The notes beneath the pieces were generated by a model, which was not told the origin of the DNA, did no database searches, and saw only the letters and a list, made by a program, of their open reading frames with translations. The position numbers were made by a program, and so were the translations under genes. From Agrocybe praecox (lineage: Eukaryota > Basidiomycota > Agaricomycetes > Agaricales > Agrocybaceae), in the NCBI GenBank assembly GCA_964017145.1, contig OZ024849.1, positions 682,001-746,000 of the forward strand: a stretch of 64,000 nt of DNA. The letters run 5' to 3'. Positions 1-10,944 of the stretch are shown here, piece by piece; position 1 is the first letter of the stretch; each line of letters opens with the position of its first letter.

Positions 1-124
1 AAGTCGTGCAGTAAGGCCAAACCAAAGATCGTATACAAATATCTAGTAGTATACGGGCTCTCGCGTCGTTATCAAGCTATCGTTTAGTCAAGATAGCTGG
101 AAACTGTAATTGCGAGTAAATTAA

Positions 125-195
125 TCATAGAACCAAACGCATTCTTTGAAAAAGCCCTTTCTGTTTTGCACTGAAGAGGGAGGATGATTTACACA
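125..195 (+). repeat. Dispersed direct repeat, copy 1 of 2
   Basis: This roughly 70-bp stretch recurs in the same orientation at 7574-7642, just upstream of the plus-strand kinase pseudogene. Both begin with ATCATAGAACCAA and end with AAGAGGGAGGATGATTTAC, with a few substitutions between. No coding potential is recognised. The rest of 1-430 holds nothing I can assign. Confidence 0.7.
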
Positions 196-438
196 TTGAA
201 CACCTGCTATTCTAACCTGTCAGTCGTCTTAGATTCCTTGATGTTGTTGGACCAACGTACGGCATGTGTGCTATTAGTACTTATCGCTGGATAGAATAGC
301 TATTTTTCGTCAAAATAGTGCTCGAGAAATATGAATCACATTTTAAATACTTAGGGTTGACGGACCAAGCAAAACTGGCGGTTACACTACGGACATTGGC
401 TTCTATGATCTACGATTAAATTGGGTGTAAATCCTGGA

Positions 439-556
439 CTTATTAGTAATTAGAGCGGATTATGATCGCAGGGAAAAACACTAATATTCCCCCAATATGA
501 TCCGAATATGTTCTAAATATTCCCTGGGGTCAAATTGCGATCAAATGACTAATAAG
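439..556. repeat. Imperfect inverted repeat (foldback) B
   Basis: The arms lie at about 439-473 and 522-556. Both ends read CTTATTAGT when taken from outside inward, and the inner ends read CAGGG and CCCTG. The 50-nt loop is AT-rich and contains AATATTCCCCCAATATGATC, which echoes the neighbouring foldback at 566-730. It looks like part of a nested non-coding repeat. Confidence 0.55.
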
Positions 557-565
557 TTCTCGATT

Positions 566-730
566 TGATCATATTGAGGATATTCGCCCAATTTCTCTAT
601 ATATCCTGGTTCCTGGGACCATGGATGGCAGTGACAAAAGTAACGACGGAGTTAATCAGCTCATCCCGATAATCATGTTCGAGAGCCAGGATATATAGAG
701 AAAATCAGGAGAATATCCTCAATATGATCA
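566..730. repeat. Foldback element with ~44-bp inverted arms
   Basis: The left arm (566-609) starts TGATCATATTGAGGATATTC. The right arm (686-730) is its reverse complement with only a few mismatches and one indel, ending CCTCAATATGATCA. The 76-nt spacer contains no ORF. This is the structure of a foldback or MITE-like non-autonomous element. No target-site duplication could be recognised. Confidence 0.75.
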
Positions 731-739
731 GTGGGAATA

Positions 740-1890
740 CATAATAGGGGGATTCACAGTAGCCAAATTATAGCCAACTTTGCTTCAACTTTTGGCTCAA
801 CTTTTCTGCCAACTTCCGAAAAGTTGACATCAAAGTCGGACGAGAGGGTGTGAAGGGCCCGCTAGCCACCAATTGATCAAACTTACTGCAATGGACGGAA
901 ACTAATTCTTTGACGTTTTCCATTGTCCTTTAATTTTTAATATAAGCCCAACAATTTTGGGGAATCTTATTCCTCAATAATTCAACTACCACCCCCAAGG
1001 GGGGATGCAGACTAGACCCTACACTCGAATGATCGCGTCGCAGGATACAAAAGTTGGAAGAGGAAGGGAAACGTAAAGACTTGATTGTGTTAATAAGTTA
1101 AAGTAATGAAATTATTTGGGGGAAGAACCGAAGAAGTGATAATAGTGGGGAGGACCTCGTATGTTTGCGAAGTATATGAACAAAGGGAGGAAATAGAGTG
1201 AGGAGGAGAGCCGAGGCCGAGAGCCATCAGGAGGGAGGGCGAGTGCTATCATGTGCGCCGGGTGCTGTAGTCGGCATGTGCGGCATCCATTACCATATAT
1301 GGGTTTTCGCAACACCCTGTAAGACCTGTTCCACTTCGTGTCCAGGCTATTTGACAAATATTCGACATCGTACTGTGTCATCGCATTTGACATATCGGTG
1401 CCCGCCGTGTGATCACCTGGGTAACGCATAAGTTTTCGGCTCAGAGTTGAGTGACTACCACGCTCTGGAACTCACTCCCGTATGTATTGCTTTCCCCATT
1501 CCAGATACTTCATTGCAGGATTTGAAAGTTTGAAAGAGGCATATCCAGTGCGTTGCCGATGAATGGTTTAGGCTTCGGTCCCGGAGGATGACGCGAGACG
1601 ATTGAGATTTACGACATAGTCGCGTATGATCATAAGCCTTGCTCCCCATAGTACGAGTACTATGATGCCACATGACTAGTCACCACATATTTTGTACAAC
1701 GGAAATGGGGGTCCAAAAAATGGGTAAATTTCTTATTCCTTTAGACGAAAGCTTTCATTTAGCAATATGAATCGATCATCTAAACAGAAATTCGATACGA
1801 TAAAAACTGAGCGAGTTATAAAATCGACCGAAGTTCAGATTGGCCGGCTTATGTAAAGCCTTTCATATAGGGAAGATCTAGCTATCTAAT
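740..1890. other. Non-coding stretch
   Basis: No gene is recognised. A short run at about 770-830 repeats CAACTTT-type words four times (CCAACTTTG, CAACTTTTGG, CAACTTTTCT, CCAACTTCC). The short ORFs on both strands at 1.1-1.7 kb overlap each other and resemble no family I know. The dispersed repeat at 1350-1413 lies inside. Confidence 0.5.
1350..1413 (+). repeat. Dispersed ~60-bp repeat, copy A
   Basis: The core reads GACATCGTACTGTGTCATCG and is followed by CATTTGACATATCG and CCCGCCGTGTGAT. Copy B lies inverted at 3861-3921 and copy C directly oriented at 4171-4229. Function is unknown; it looks like part of a degenerate interspersed repeat. Confidence 0.75.
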
Positions 1891-2950
1891 CTAATCAAAT
1901 GCTGCTGCAACGCGCTCCGGAATGCGGCGCTGGGAAGTATATTTCTTCGAACTGTAAGATTGTGCTCGAAACTGAGCTTCTTTTGCAGTCAATCCATCCT
2001 TATACGCATCCATCCATCTCAGCATCCTATTCTGCCACTTCCGAATGAGCATCAAGTTCACCGAAGCCAGTGCAACTGGCATATTTGCTTGGAGTGTTGT
2101 GAAGGTATATGTTGGGTCGACCATCTTCTCTGACACCGATAAAATTAGATATGAATTTATTTATTTATTCGCCAACCAAATTGGCCGCTGTACAAAATAT
2201 GTGGTGACCAATCATGTGGCACCATATGAGAGACTTCCATCACTGTCAGGTGGCGAAATCCCTTGTAAGCAATCTGATTTACGAGATGCTGGCGGGTATG
2301 CAACACGAGGGCGCGATTTTGGGCCACTGGTGGTAATGAGGCAGGTGGTAAAGACATCAGGGAGTTCCATTACCCCTTTCAGTATCGACCTCGGTGCCAA
2401 TTTACCAGCGCTTAGCTCGTTGGGAATTTTGGCGTATGGCACACAACCGAAAACTCGAAGATGAGACTCATCAGGTTTCCGACCGTGGAACATCTCGTAG
2501 GTTGCATGTTCCTCAGATATACAGCCGTCCTTGTCGTATCCGCCCAGTATTTGCTAGGTAATCTGGCATCATGTAACATGGGCCGCACCCGGTCAAGCCC
2601 TGTTCGGTTCAATCGTTCAACAACGCCGATTTGTGATGATTAATATGGTGCCGTGACTCAGTGGTGAGTAATGCCGTGTCGTTTCGCACCCCACGCTGAG
2701 CTCTTGAATTCAGTTCCATTGTCAGATCGAACATTGGCAAGCATCTTCCTCCCCGTTACTCGCTTTCCCCTGACCTGAAACTCTTCCATGCATGTCTGTG
2801 TGGTCTCCATAGGCTTGTTGGCGAGAAAGGACGGTTCGGCGTACGCTGAGTGGGTATCTTCATTAAGCATCATGGTAGGTTTTAACAAGAATGTTGTTGC
2901 AGGTCCGAATAAATCAGATTATTTCTACAAAATGGATCGTGCAGTTGACC
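1891..2950 (-). mobile_element. Ty1/copia-type integrase relic
   Basis: Reading the minus strand from about 2888, conserved pieces of a copia polyprotein appear in order. First comes an integrase core segment (VRSDNGTEFKS, 2.72-2.75 kb), then GVVERLNRT at about 2.6 kb, then an RLPSKYWADTTRTAVYLRN-like segment, and then the post-integrase motif SHLRVFGCVPYAKIP at about 2.45 kb. The pieces lie in different frames with several stops and no start. No protease, reverse transcriptase, RNase H or LTRs were recognised. This is a decayed fragment of the pol gene, with no expected activity. The small ORF at 1891-2136 is adjacent but I could not place it in the polyprotein. Confidence 0.75.
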
Positions 2951-3077
2951 GGGCTGCACTGCCACAACCGGGTACTTGTTGGAGTGGTCTGGTTTATGTG
3001 AACAAAAAGGGCCTGTATATCATGTTCGTTACTAGAGATAGAAGTACATATAGCGACTAAAAGAGACTCTCGAGCCC

Positions 3078-3818
3078 TTATATATCATTCTTTGCAGACC
3101 TACGACGTCGAGAACGGCGACCTTTCTTCCCCGTGTTTGATTCCAAACGTATACCCTCCCCAGAACCATCAAACCTCCCTATGTCCAAAGAAGGCTTGGA
3201 AATGTGCCTTAGCAGATACTTGAGCAAATTCCCCGCATTTGCGTTGTTTCGGGGAAAATATCGCTTCGTCATCGTCGTATATTTGCTAAGCTCGAGAACA
3301 GAAGGGAAAGGACTTGCGGTACCTCTGTCAATCAAGTCGACGAGGTTCACATGGCTGGAAGTAACGATCTTGATCGACAATTCAGTCAGTATCGAATGTA
3401 AATTTGAGGAAACGGGGAAAGCACCTTGCGACATTCAACCAATGTTTCCGGGACCTCAATTACACCCAACCTCATGCAGAGGTCTTTCCAAGCCTCAAGC
3501 CTATCCCCATCTGTCCCATAGGTACTATTGAATTGCTTAACCAACGTGTTCTTGAATGACCTCTCTGCTCTTTGCCGCTCCTTTTTATTTTTGTCGGCAT
3601 CGCTCTCGGACAACATGCTCCCTGAACGAAGCCAACCAGAGGACTTGCAAAGTCTCTTGAACTCGGAGGTAACGGGTTCATTAGGATCGTAGACGAAACC
3701 AGGATAATTGGAGAAGAAGTCGACAATGACAGACTTCTCCTACACGACGAATCAGCGACCTTACACTAACAGCTATGTTTGAAAGGTCGCAACTCATACG
3801 TACCTCTAAATAAGACAT
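3078..3818 (-). CDS. Conserved Agaricomycete protein of unknown function (206 aa)
   Basis: Manual splicing gives a continuous reading frame: exon 3804-3818 (MSYLE), exon 3425-3739, exon 3078-3368. The introns use GTACGT..TAG and GTGCTT..AAG and both are in phase 0. The protein has an aromatic-rich N-terminus (DFFSNYPGFVYDP), a central GWLRS..FNSTYGTDGDRLEAW..LC segment, an HVNLVDLID motif, and an arginine-rich tail (RRSRRRR) that could act as a nuclear-localisation signal. The overall pattern matches a small protein family I associate with Agaricomycetes, without any assigned activity. It has no membrane helix or signal peptide. It sits between a copia relic and a kinase pseudogene, with a dispersed repeat 43 bp upstream of its start. 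It appears intact, unlike its neighbours. Confidence 0.7.
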
Positions 3819-3860
3819 TGTTATTGAACGGAAAATATCTCGTGTTGTAGAACTGAGAAA

Positions 3861-3921
3861 CACGGCGGGCATCGATATGTCAAATGCAATGACACAGTAC
3901 GATGTCAAATATTTGTCAAAT
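3861..3921 (-). repeat. Dispersed ~60-bp repeat, copy B
   Basis: Inverted copy of the repeat at 1350-1413. It lies directly upstream of the start codon at 3818, so it occupies the likely promoter of the 206-aa gene. Confidence 0.75.
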
Positions 3922-4054
3922 GCAGTGATGGTAATTAAAGGCAAACATCATTGACCCCGCTGCCCGGCATCGCTGCTCTCTGCACGTTCTGCTAGAGTTG
4001 GGATATTGTGAATTTTTGAGAATTTATACTGTCCCTGTGTGGAGAGTGTGGAAT

Positions 4055-5490
4055 CTAATTACAGTACTGACGATCATTCAAAAAAGTTGTTTCTGCTGAG
4101 GAACGAAGAAAATGGTCAACCAAGTTCGTTGACGGCGGATCTCGGCGGGTAGCACAGCATTTGACATGTGATTTGACATCGTACTGTGTCATCGCATTTG
4201 ACATATCGATACAGTACCCGCCGTGTGATATAAAATGGGAAACACTCTCAATCGCGCCAACGCGTCTAGGGCGCGTCCTTGAGCGAAGCTCCCACGTGCT
4301 GAGGTTCACAACTGTGTCATTAAACTGCTTGACAGCTTCGTTGATCGTCGGTCGCTTTGCAGGATCTTCCTGGGTCGTAAAGTCTACCAGAGGCTGTAGA
4401 AACTCAGTACCCTTATAACCCAAAAGTGTCAAGTCCCCTGGAGATCCCTATAAAGCGGACGTCAGTTTTGTGCTCTATGATATAATAAAAGAAAGAAGGG
4501 CCTCTACCTAAAGAAAAGTCCCCTTGATGAGATTTCCCGCATAATATATCTCTGTCCAGAAGGGATTTCGAGGGGAAGACTCAGGATTATTAAAAAGGCT
4601 GGCACACTCTTGTCGCCTCCAAGAATTGGACGCTCAAGAGGAGCTATTTCCTCAGGTGGATACCGTGAGGAGATTCCGAAATCGATAATGTAATATCTGG
4701 AAGGACGTTGTGTCCGCATGAAGGATGGTGCAGAGTCAGTCATCAACTTTCATATTGACCATAATATGATGGTGACCGCAGGGAAAGATGTTCTCGGGGT
4801 CCATCAAAAAATTATTGGCATTCAAATCCCTTGCAAAAAAATGAGAATAAACGTCCCCGTAGAAATGATATGCCATAGAGGTCAATACCTGTGTGCCACA
4901 TTGTGATCATGCAAGAACTGAAGGCCCTAACAGACAGTCAGTTACCGAAGGGCGATTGCTGAGCGCTGAGCAATCATACCTCTAATAACTCCTTAACACA
5001 TTGGACTACCTCGCCGACAGTATCGAAGCGAGGTGTCTGAAGTGTCCTTAAATACGGCATCACAAGCAACTCGAGCTCATCATTATCGTCACCAAGTGGG
5101 CGCAGGACCTCGAGGATGGGTACACAATTATTGCGCTTGTCCTCTGGTAACGCCTCTGAGCATAGATATTCTGAATGGACTCTTTCTGTCGGATGGAATG
5201 TCTTCTCTATCATCTTTATAGCAACGTGCCACCTGCCTGTGGATATCTGGATAGCATCGTTGATTTGGCCATCCTAAGAATATATACGGCTTAGCAAACA
5301 AAAAAGATGAGAAAAACATAGCATGGCGTGAAGATCTTACCACCAGAGTATAACCATCTTCACAGAACTTTACGCGTTTGCCATTCTTTCTCCATGACGG
5401 CGTCTAGTTAGGGGCATATCATGGCCTTAGTCGATATCCTGTTTCTTTCAACCAGGCATAGTGATCCACTGGCCAAGATTGAAAACATGT
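4055..5490 (-). pseudogene. Fungal-type protein kinase, decayed copy 1
   Basis: Ser/Thr-kinase-like protein of the kind widespread in Agaricomycetes. In order on the minus strand: an N-terminal ETGYRLRP segment (about 5.43 kb), a VAIKMI beta-3 lysine motif (about 5.22 kb), FLHDHNVAH at about 4.9 kb followed across an intron by the HRDLNANN catalytic loop, IIDFGISSRY (the DFG motif, about 4.69 kb), a PFWTEIYYAGNLIKG segment, and an EDPAKRPT C-lobe helix near 4.35 kb. Several introns are recognisable. Two nonsense codons interrupt the N-terminus: TGA in place of an expected Arg and TAG in place of an expected Trp. A frameshift separates GGDKSVPAF from the following segment, and another break lies near 4740. 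I therefore call it a pseudogene. A second relic lies at 7715 on the other strand. Confidence 0.8.
4171..4229 (+). repeat. Dispersed ~60-bp repeat, copy C
   Basis: Same core as 1350-1413 with a short insertion (GATACAGTA) before CCCGCCGTGTGAT. It is embedded in the 3' end of the minus-strand kinase pseudogene, about 250 bp from inverted copy B. Confidence 0.75.
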
Positions 5491-5574
5491 GGTAGAAAAA
5501 GAGAGGGGCCAAAGTTCCGAACAAACCGTAGTTTCAAGCTCCGACTCGGACGTCCGGTGAAATGATAATAAACT

Positions 5575-5670
5575 CGAGTACAAGGAACGCCGGTTCACAG
5601 CAGATGTCCTAAGAACTCAACGTTCAACGTCAACATTCAATCATAGATCGATCAAGTACACCGTCGTGAT
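5575..5670 (+). repeat. Direct repeat pair with 6898-6984, copy 1
   Basis: Shares TACAAGGAACGCC, CCTAAGAACTCAACGTT and CATAGATCGATCAAGTACAC with 6898-6984 in the same order and orientation. This copy is about 9 bp longer in the middle (an extra CAACGT-type unit). It is non-coding. Confidence 0.75.
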
Positions 5671-7573
5671 TTTTGCCACCAATAGGAGTTCAGCAGGACA
5701 TCAAGTAATCTAGGTTTCGTGTTGTAACGTCTTGTTGTATATCTTAAAGGTTGAGTCCAAATCGCCATTGCCACTTGTATATGTTTGCCTTTTTCTTCTC
5801 GGCCGCCGTGATACTCCTTTCTGAGGTCCCACATAAGTTATGAATGAGGGTAAAGGGGTTGGTAATATGGCTGGACTCCTTGGGATTGTATGTGCACCAG
5901 AGCCGGCAGCAATTTCAGGGGGTTTACGAGTACCTGTTGTCAACAGTTACGCCAAGTGGTTATAAATTAAGTACCCGTCTTACTATAGTTAGGTACCCCA
6001 ACGGTAGGGAGTAGGATTTTGCCATCTTGGGTCCTTGGGAAGAGGACACACGATGGACGACATTGACACATGGTTTGTGGTCAAGTAGAAGATGGTGTCC
6101 CTGAGCCTGATTACTGGATCTTTCCAGGCAGGTTTCTTGGACAACGGTATCAGACAGACTGGAAGCACTAGCTACTGTATGCGGAGTCCGTGATGACGTT
6201 AGTACGCATGAGTCTGCGTAAAATAAAAGCCGCAAAGTTCACACCCAGTGGCTCGGGGGTAACAGATATATTGCTCGCAGGAATGCGTGATGGAACATTA
6301 CGCCTGTGCATGCGCGTTATGACGATTCTAGTGACTACATAAGACGCTTGGAACATACAGGTCTGGAATAGAGAATGATTCCGCGGAAAGCCAGATCAAT
6401 GTAAGGTCCTCACAAATGCTGACTTACATATGGAAGTGCTACCCCCGGCCCCGCAACATGATACGGATAATGGAGCTACCTGACAAAAAACACCCCTTAT
6501 TACCCGGTCACGTGTATAACCGGCTACTACTGTTACCGGAGCGGACATCTTAATTTTAGCGACATTTGTTACAGTGACCACAGGTAGGTTAGCTGTTTAA
6601 AGAAAACTGGGTTGCATCTGTTCCAATCTCACAACTTAGTTTTTCTGTCGTTGGTCATTCTGAAGGAAATTTAAGATGCGACTTCAACCAATCTGCTTAA
6701 CAACGTAGGTCATAAGAATACAATTTTTGAGTACTTACACTCGCGCTCTTTTTGACAATTTAAAACAATTGAAAAGGACTTTTGTGTATTAAAAACTCTG
6801 CTCATATTTTTAAGACTCCGTTGTTCGAGGTCTCGTCTCCGCCAGCTCCGCTTGGCCCATAACCAACAAGTTCCACTTCGTGTCCAGGCATAAACATCGA
6901 CTACAAGGAACGCCAGTTCACGGCAGATTTCCTAAGAACTCAACGTTAGCATTCAACCATAGATCGATCAAGTACACCGTCATCTCTTCAATTTTCCTTG
7001 CGCCTTTGAATTAACTTATCAGCAGACATACGCAACCGAGGTTACATAATTACGGCTGGAAAGCAAGATGTACGTAATGCCTGTCCCTTACTTTCTCACT
7101 GTTACCGAGAGTCAGATTCCAAATATACCTGACCGTCGTACTAGTCGCAGTGACTCGTAAGCGCTGAAGCCTCAATAGGCTGGCCTATAAAAACAAGTTA
7201 ATAACATTCCTTGGGTACCTAGACGTCTATTCAATCACTGTGAGCCCCTCATCCGTGTTTCTAGGACCCCACACATCTTCATCTCCAGCACTGGTCCCCG
7301 ATGGCGCCAGAACTGGTCCTTCGTCAAGCATGGGGCCGAATATTAATAATGCCTCGTCATAGGCGTCCTCATTTGAGCAATCATCCTTCTCCTTGTCTTT
7401 TGCGTGTTCAGGAGCTGGAAGGCCTTTCTTCGTCTTGATCATTAAAGGTTGTCTTCATCACGGTTTGCCAATGACTGTCTGATAGTTTGTCTATTTTTCT
7501 TCTTGAAAGGTGTACTGCGTATGATCTCTTTATCGTCCCGACCATGCCCGTTCTGCAATCGCGAGGAAAGTAT
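5671..7573. other. Non-coding, repeat-derived stretch
   Basis: No gene is recognised. A minus-strand ORF at 7227-7442 encodes an acidic, low-complexity peptide (about 71 aa) that resembles no family I know and may be spurious. The second copy of the 5575 repeat lies at 6898-6984, preceded at 6869 by CCACTTCGTGTCCAGGC, which also occurs at 1331. Confidence 0.45.
6898..6984 (+). repeat. Direct repeat pair with 5575-5670, copy 2
   Basis: Second copy of the repeat described at 5575-5670. The copies diverge immediately after CAAGTACACCGTC. Confidence 0.75.
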
Positions 7574-7642
7574 CATCATAGAACCAACATATTTCTTGAG
7601 AAAGGCCTTTCTGTTTCGCACTGAAGAGGGAGGATGATTTAC
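7574..7642 (+). repeat. Dispersed direct repeat, copy 2 of 2
   Basis: Second copy of the repeat at 125-195. It ends 73 bp before the ATG of the plus-strand kinase pseudogene. Confidence 0.7.
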
Positions 7643-7714
7643 TTATACGAGCGGACTTTAAATCGTCAAACTAAAGTGGACGAAAAACAAAACAGAAAGT
7701 CGTCATCGCAGACC

Positions 7715-9000
7715 ATGGGTTCGGAACCACCACAGGTCGATATTGCCAGAAGTCAATGTTTGTTGGGAAGAGAAACGTTCTGGCGGGATCATTACAAGTG
7801 GCTACCAGAGCAAGGATACCAACTGCGGCCCCGTTATGCCCCCGACTAGAGGCCATCCAGGAGAGGTTCTAAGAAAAGACAATCCGAATGTGAAGATGGG
7901 CATGCATTATTGGTGAGTGACTTGGAAGTTGGACCCGCCGCTCATTTGTTAAAATACCTGATCCCTCTTCATGATTTTCTCTAGTTCGTCTAAACCAATG
8001 ATGCGCTCTAGGTTTCAACTAGATCGCATGTAGTGCTAAAGATGACATTCAAGAGATATAACCCATTAGAAGAAGAAATAATTCGATATCTCACGTCGAG
8101 TGTAACATATATGTCCTACTTCTTGAGGTCTTGGAACCACCTATACTCGAGCAATATGAAGATAACTTGTCATGCTGCAACTCCGTTCTTTTAGGTCCCC
8201 TCGATTCGATACAGTAGGCGAAGTCCTTGAATGTATAAGGCAACTTCTAGAGTTCAGTTGGTATGAGGCTCGTACCTACTGTGGCTTACGCTTCATCGAT
8301 AGAGCCTCCAAATCCTACATGAGCATCATGTCGCGCACAGGTTTGATAGTGTTGTTTTATTCTTGATACACCTTCAAGCTAACTGGATGTCGACGTAAAG
8401 ATCTTTGTGGAAGCAACTTGATGATGGCATGGGAGGGGCTTTGTCCCGACGGTTATCATCCTTGTAAGGATATGCGAAATCGCGATCTCAGTGGGCCAGC
8501 CAAGTTCTTCACCAGAACACAGCGTCCGACAAAATATTTCATCATCGACTTTGGCCTTTCTCGAAGATACGATGCAGATAACGCTGCTCCACTCGAGGAT
8601 AGTATATTAGGAGAGGACAAGACCGCACCAGAATTTCAAGGGACGTCCGAGCCTCAGAACCCTTTCCCGATTATGCTGGGGTCTCATACGAAGAGATCTG
8701 CTTGGGGTACAGTCTTTCCATGCATTCAATTCCCACGACTCGATTCTGACTCTATTTGTCGTTATAGAAAGACCCGACAGCAGTTCGGACCATGAGGTAC
8801 AGAGGCCTCGATTTTCTGAACCCATTAGTGGAGAAAATGACGGAAAAGGATCCCTCAAAGCGACCGACAATTGATGAGGTGGCCAAGGAGTTCACCGAGC
8901 TTGTCGCTCGCTTGGGAAGCTGGAAACTGCGATCTCGCACCACTTCAATAGAATCTAACATATTCACTGACTTTGCTCACCTGCTAAGACACTGGAAGAG
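7715..9000 (+). pseudogene. Fungal-type protein kinase, decayed copy 2
   Basis: Same family as 4055-5490 but on the plus strand. The N-terminus reads FWRDHYKWL..GYQLRPRYAPD and then meets TAG where a Trp is expected. A second TAG follows at about 8030 before VVLKM (the beta-3 Lys region). A frameshift near 8175 precedes PRFDTVGEVLECI. The HRD loop region is degraded (no His-Arg-Asp seen before KDLCGSN). The later part is better preserved: an RTQRPTKYFIIDFGLSRRY segment (8511-8567), GEDKTAPEF, and KDPSKRPTIDEV at about 8850. At least two nonsense codons, one frameshift and loss of the catalytic loop make an active kinase implausible. Confidence 0.8.
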
Positions 9001-9248
9001 AAGGTTTGTCTATGTGGCTACACCCAAACCTGCTCTACCGTGCACAAACGGATCTGGTACAATCCTTAGGTTACACACTTACAGTTTACTGAACTGAATC
9101 TGAATCAACTATCTTGATTGTGCAACACTGGAGCATTACAACGTCAGGACTAACTGCTTGTGATGCACGAGGGATTCAACATAGCGCTCAACTTGTAAGA
9201 GACTGACTTGGACTTACCTAGAATTGAGCTTTGAGTCAAACGATCCCA

Positions 9249-9820
9249 CTAAATGCCTTGAACCTTAATCTGGTTGTCCCAATCCGCCTCATCAAACCCA
9301 AGTCCAAAGGTACAGCCTGCAGATGACCATTGTTGCGTTCTCACAAAGGGCCTATCTGAAATAAACATCCCCATGAAAAGGTTCGGGAGAACAAACGCAT
9401 ATAGGACAATTCGAAAGTTCTCGCGGGTGTCCTTATTGGTCAAGATGATCGGCATGAAAGTCGAACCAATGGATGTCATAGGTGCAGTGGCAAGCGTGGG
9501 GACCGACCGACCGGCATCGGCGGTGTTGAGAGGAGGTCGATGCTCAGCTGGAATGGACTCGTATAATGCCTATGTTTGGAATCATGAGTGCTGAACACTT
9601 CTAATCATGTCTGTATCGTATTTACTTGACTGATAAATACGCCTTCGCCAGCAGCAATACAGATGGAAAATGAACCATCCGTTGTCGGGGAATGGTGTTC
9701 AAGTTTTCCTATGAGGTTGGGCCTGTTGGCCATACTGTCAATGCAAGGATCGGAAAATGATATAGATCGATGAGTTTCATCGTAGAGTGTGCGATAGTAA
9801 GGAGGTAGTGACGCGGCCAT
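9249..9820 (-). CDS. Unknown small protein, two exons, 171 aa
   Basis: Exons 9626-9820 and 9249-9569 join in phase 0 through an intron with GTAAAT..TAG ends, giving an uninterrupted frame from MAASLPPYYRTLYDE to KVQGI. The N-terminal part contains TDGSFSICIAAGEGVFIS. The C-terminal part contains TNKDTRENFRIVLYAFVLPN, MGMFISDR and FGLGFDEADW. There is no signal peptide or clear membrane helix. I do not recognise a named domain. The clean splice and lack of stops argue for a real gene, even though it lies in repeat-rich DNA. The 450 bp between it and the secreted-protein gene at 10269 show nothing recognisable. Confidence 0.6.
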
Positions 9821-10268
9821 TGGTGTCGGAGGAACTACATAGAGGAGATTATCGATCTATTTAGAAGATGGCATCATGAAAGCCAAACAACGTCAAACTG
9901 TGGCGTAGAACATCTAAAACCTTAAAGTGTAAGCGACTCAGTTTTAAACTATTGTTATCCACAGCATATATAGCTCACAATGAGTCAGAAAAACCGAACA
10001 GTAATTTTTATGATACATTTCATTTTACATATTTTATTTTACACAGCTTTTCACAACTCCTTGTGCGCTGGACCGAACAACTGATATTCGCCTTTGGCCG
10101 CTATTCCGACCGAAGGGGACAAAAGCTCGTTGTGGGCAATGGATTGGGCTATCTCTGTTAGAAGAGAAAAAAAAGAGACAAGAGATTCAAAACTTACTAG
10201 CGAGAGGACGTTCCAGTGAGGCTGTGCTCATAATATTTAATCCATGTTTTATATATCATTTTATCGGT

Positions 10269-10881
10269 TCACTTACATGTTTGCTGCGAGTCGCAACAAA
10301 AGACCTTACATCCTGTAGCACAGGTTGATCCATCTCCTCCAGAGTCCGACACAGAGATCTGGCGCTTTCCAGGGGGGCACTCTCCTGAGCAGAAAGGAGC
10401 TGCGTACATGATATATATTAGATATACGTAAAAAAACAAAAAGTTGTGAATCTTACCTGTACCATACCATTCACCTGCCAACACAAAAGCATTACGTTAT
10501 CTCACGTCAATCCCAAAGCAAGATATACTTACAGCCAGAAGGACGGAAAGATTGAGGGCAGCACAAAACTTTCTGTCCAGTCAGACATGCAGATCCTATT
10601 ATATTTGACACGTATGAAATAACCCAAGGGTGAAGTAAATGTAAAAGAACTCTTACCATTATCACAACCACCTTTTCCAACAGCTAATTTCTGAGGATAT
10701 GTCGAAGGACATTCACCCGAACATACTGGAGCTGTTCCTGAGAGCAAATAATTGGGTTACAGTGTGTTAAGTAGATCCGTTGTGGATGGTAGTACAAACC
10801 TTGCCACACGCAATCTTGCGCTGCAACAAGGAACGATGCAGAGAGGAGAATCAAAAAGGAAGTACAGAGCTTTGTAGGCAT
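10269..10881 (-). CDS. Small secreted cysteine-rich protein with two tandem modules
   Basis: Five exons (10800-10881, 10657-10737, 10533-10595, 10457-10474, 10269-10399), all joined by phase-1 introns, give a protein of about 124 aa. Residues 1-21 form a signal peptide (MPTKLCTSFLILLSASFLVAA). Two repeats follow, each with the pattern W-x-G-TAP-x-CSGECP ... C-x-TG-x-KV-x-CC. The symmetric phase-1 introns fit module duplication by exon shuffling. The fourth exon is only 18 nt. The many cysteines suggest a disulphide-stabilised extracellular protein, perhaps an effector-like or cell-wall protein, but no function can be assigned. The final TGTAAGTGA contains both a stop codon and a splice-donor consensus, so a further downstream exon cannot be excluded. 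Confidence 0.8.
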
Positions 10882-10932
10882 AGGGAAAGAGGTTAGTACC
10901 CGGATGTCTCTCTGTGGTATCATCCAGAGGAG

Positions 10933-10940
10933 TATTTATA
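10933..10940 (-). promoter_or_regulatory. TATA box of the secreted cysteine-rich gene
   Basis: TATAAATA on the minus strand, 52 bp upstream of the ATG at 10881. Spacing and sequence fit a core promoter of a strongly or conditionally expressed secreted-protein gene. Confidence 0.55.
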
Positions 10941-10944
10941 AGGA

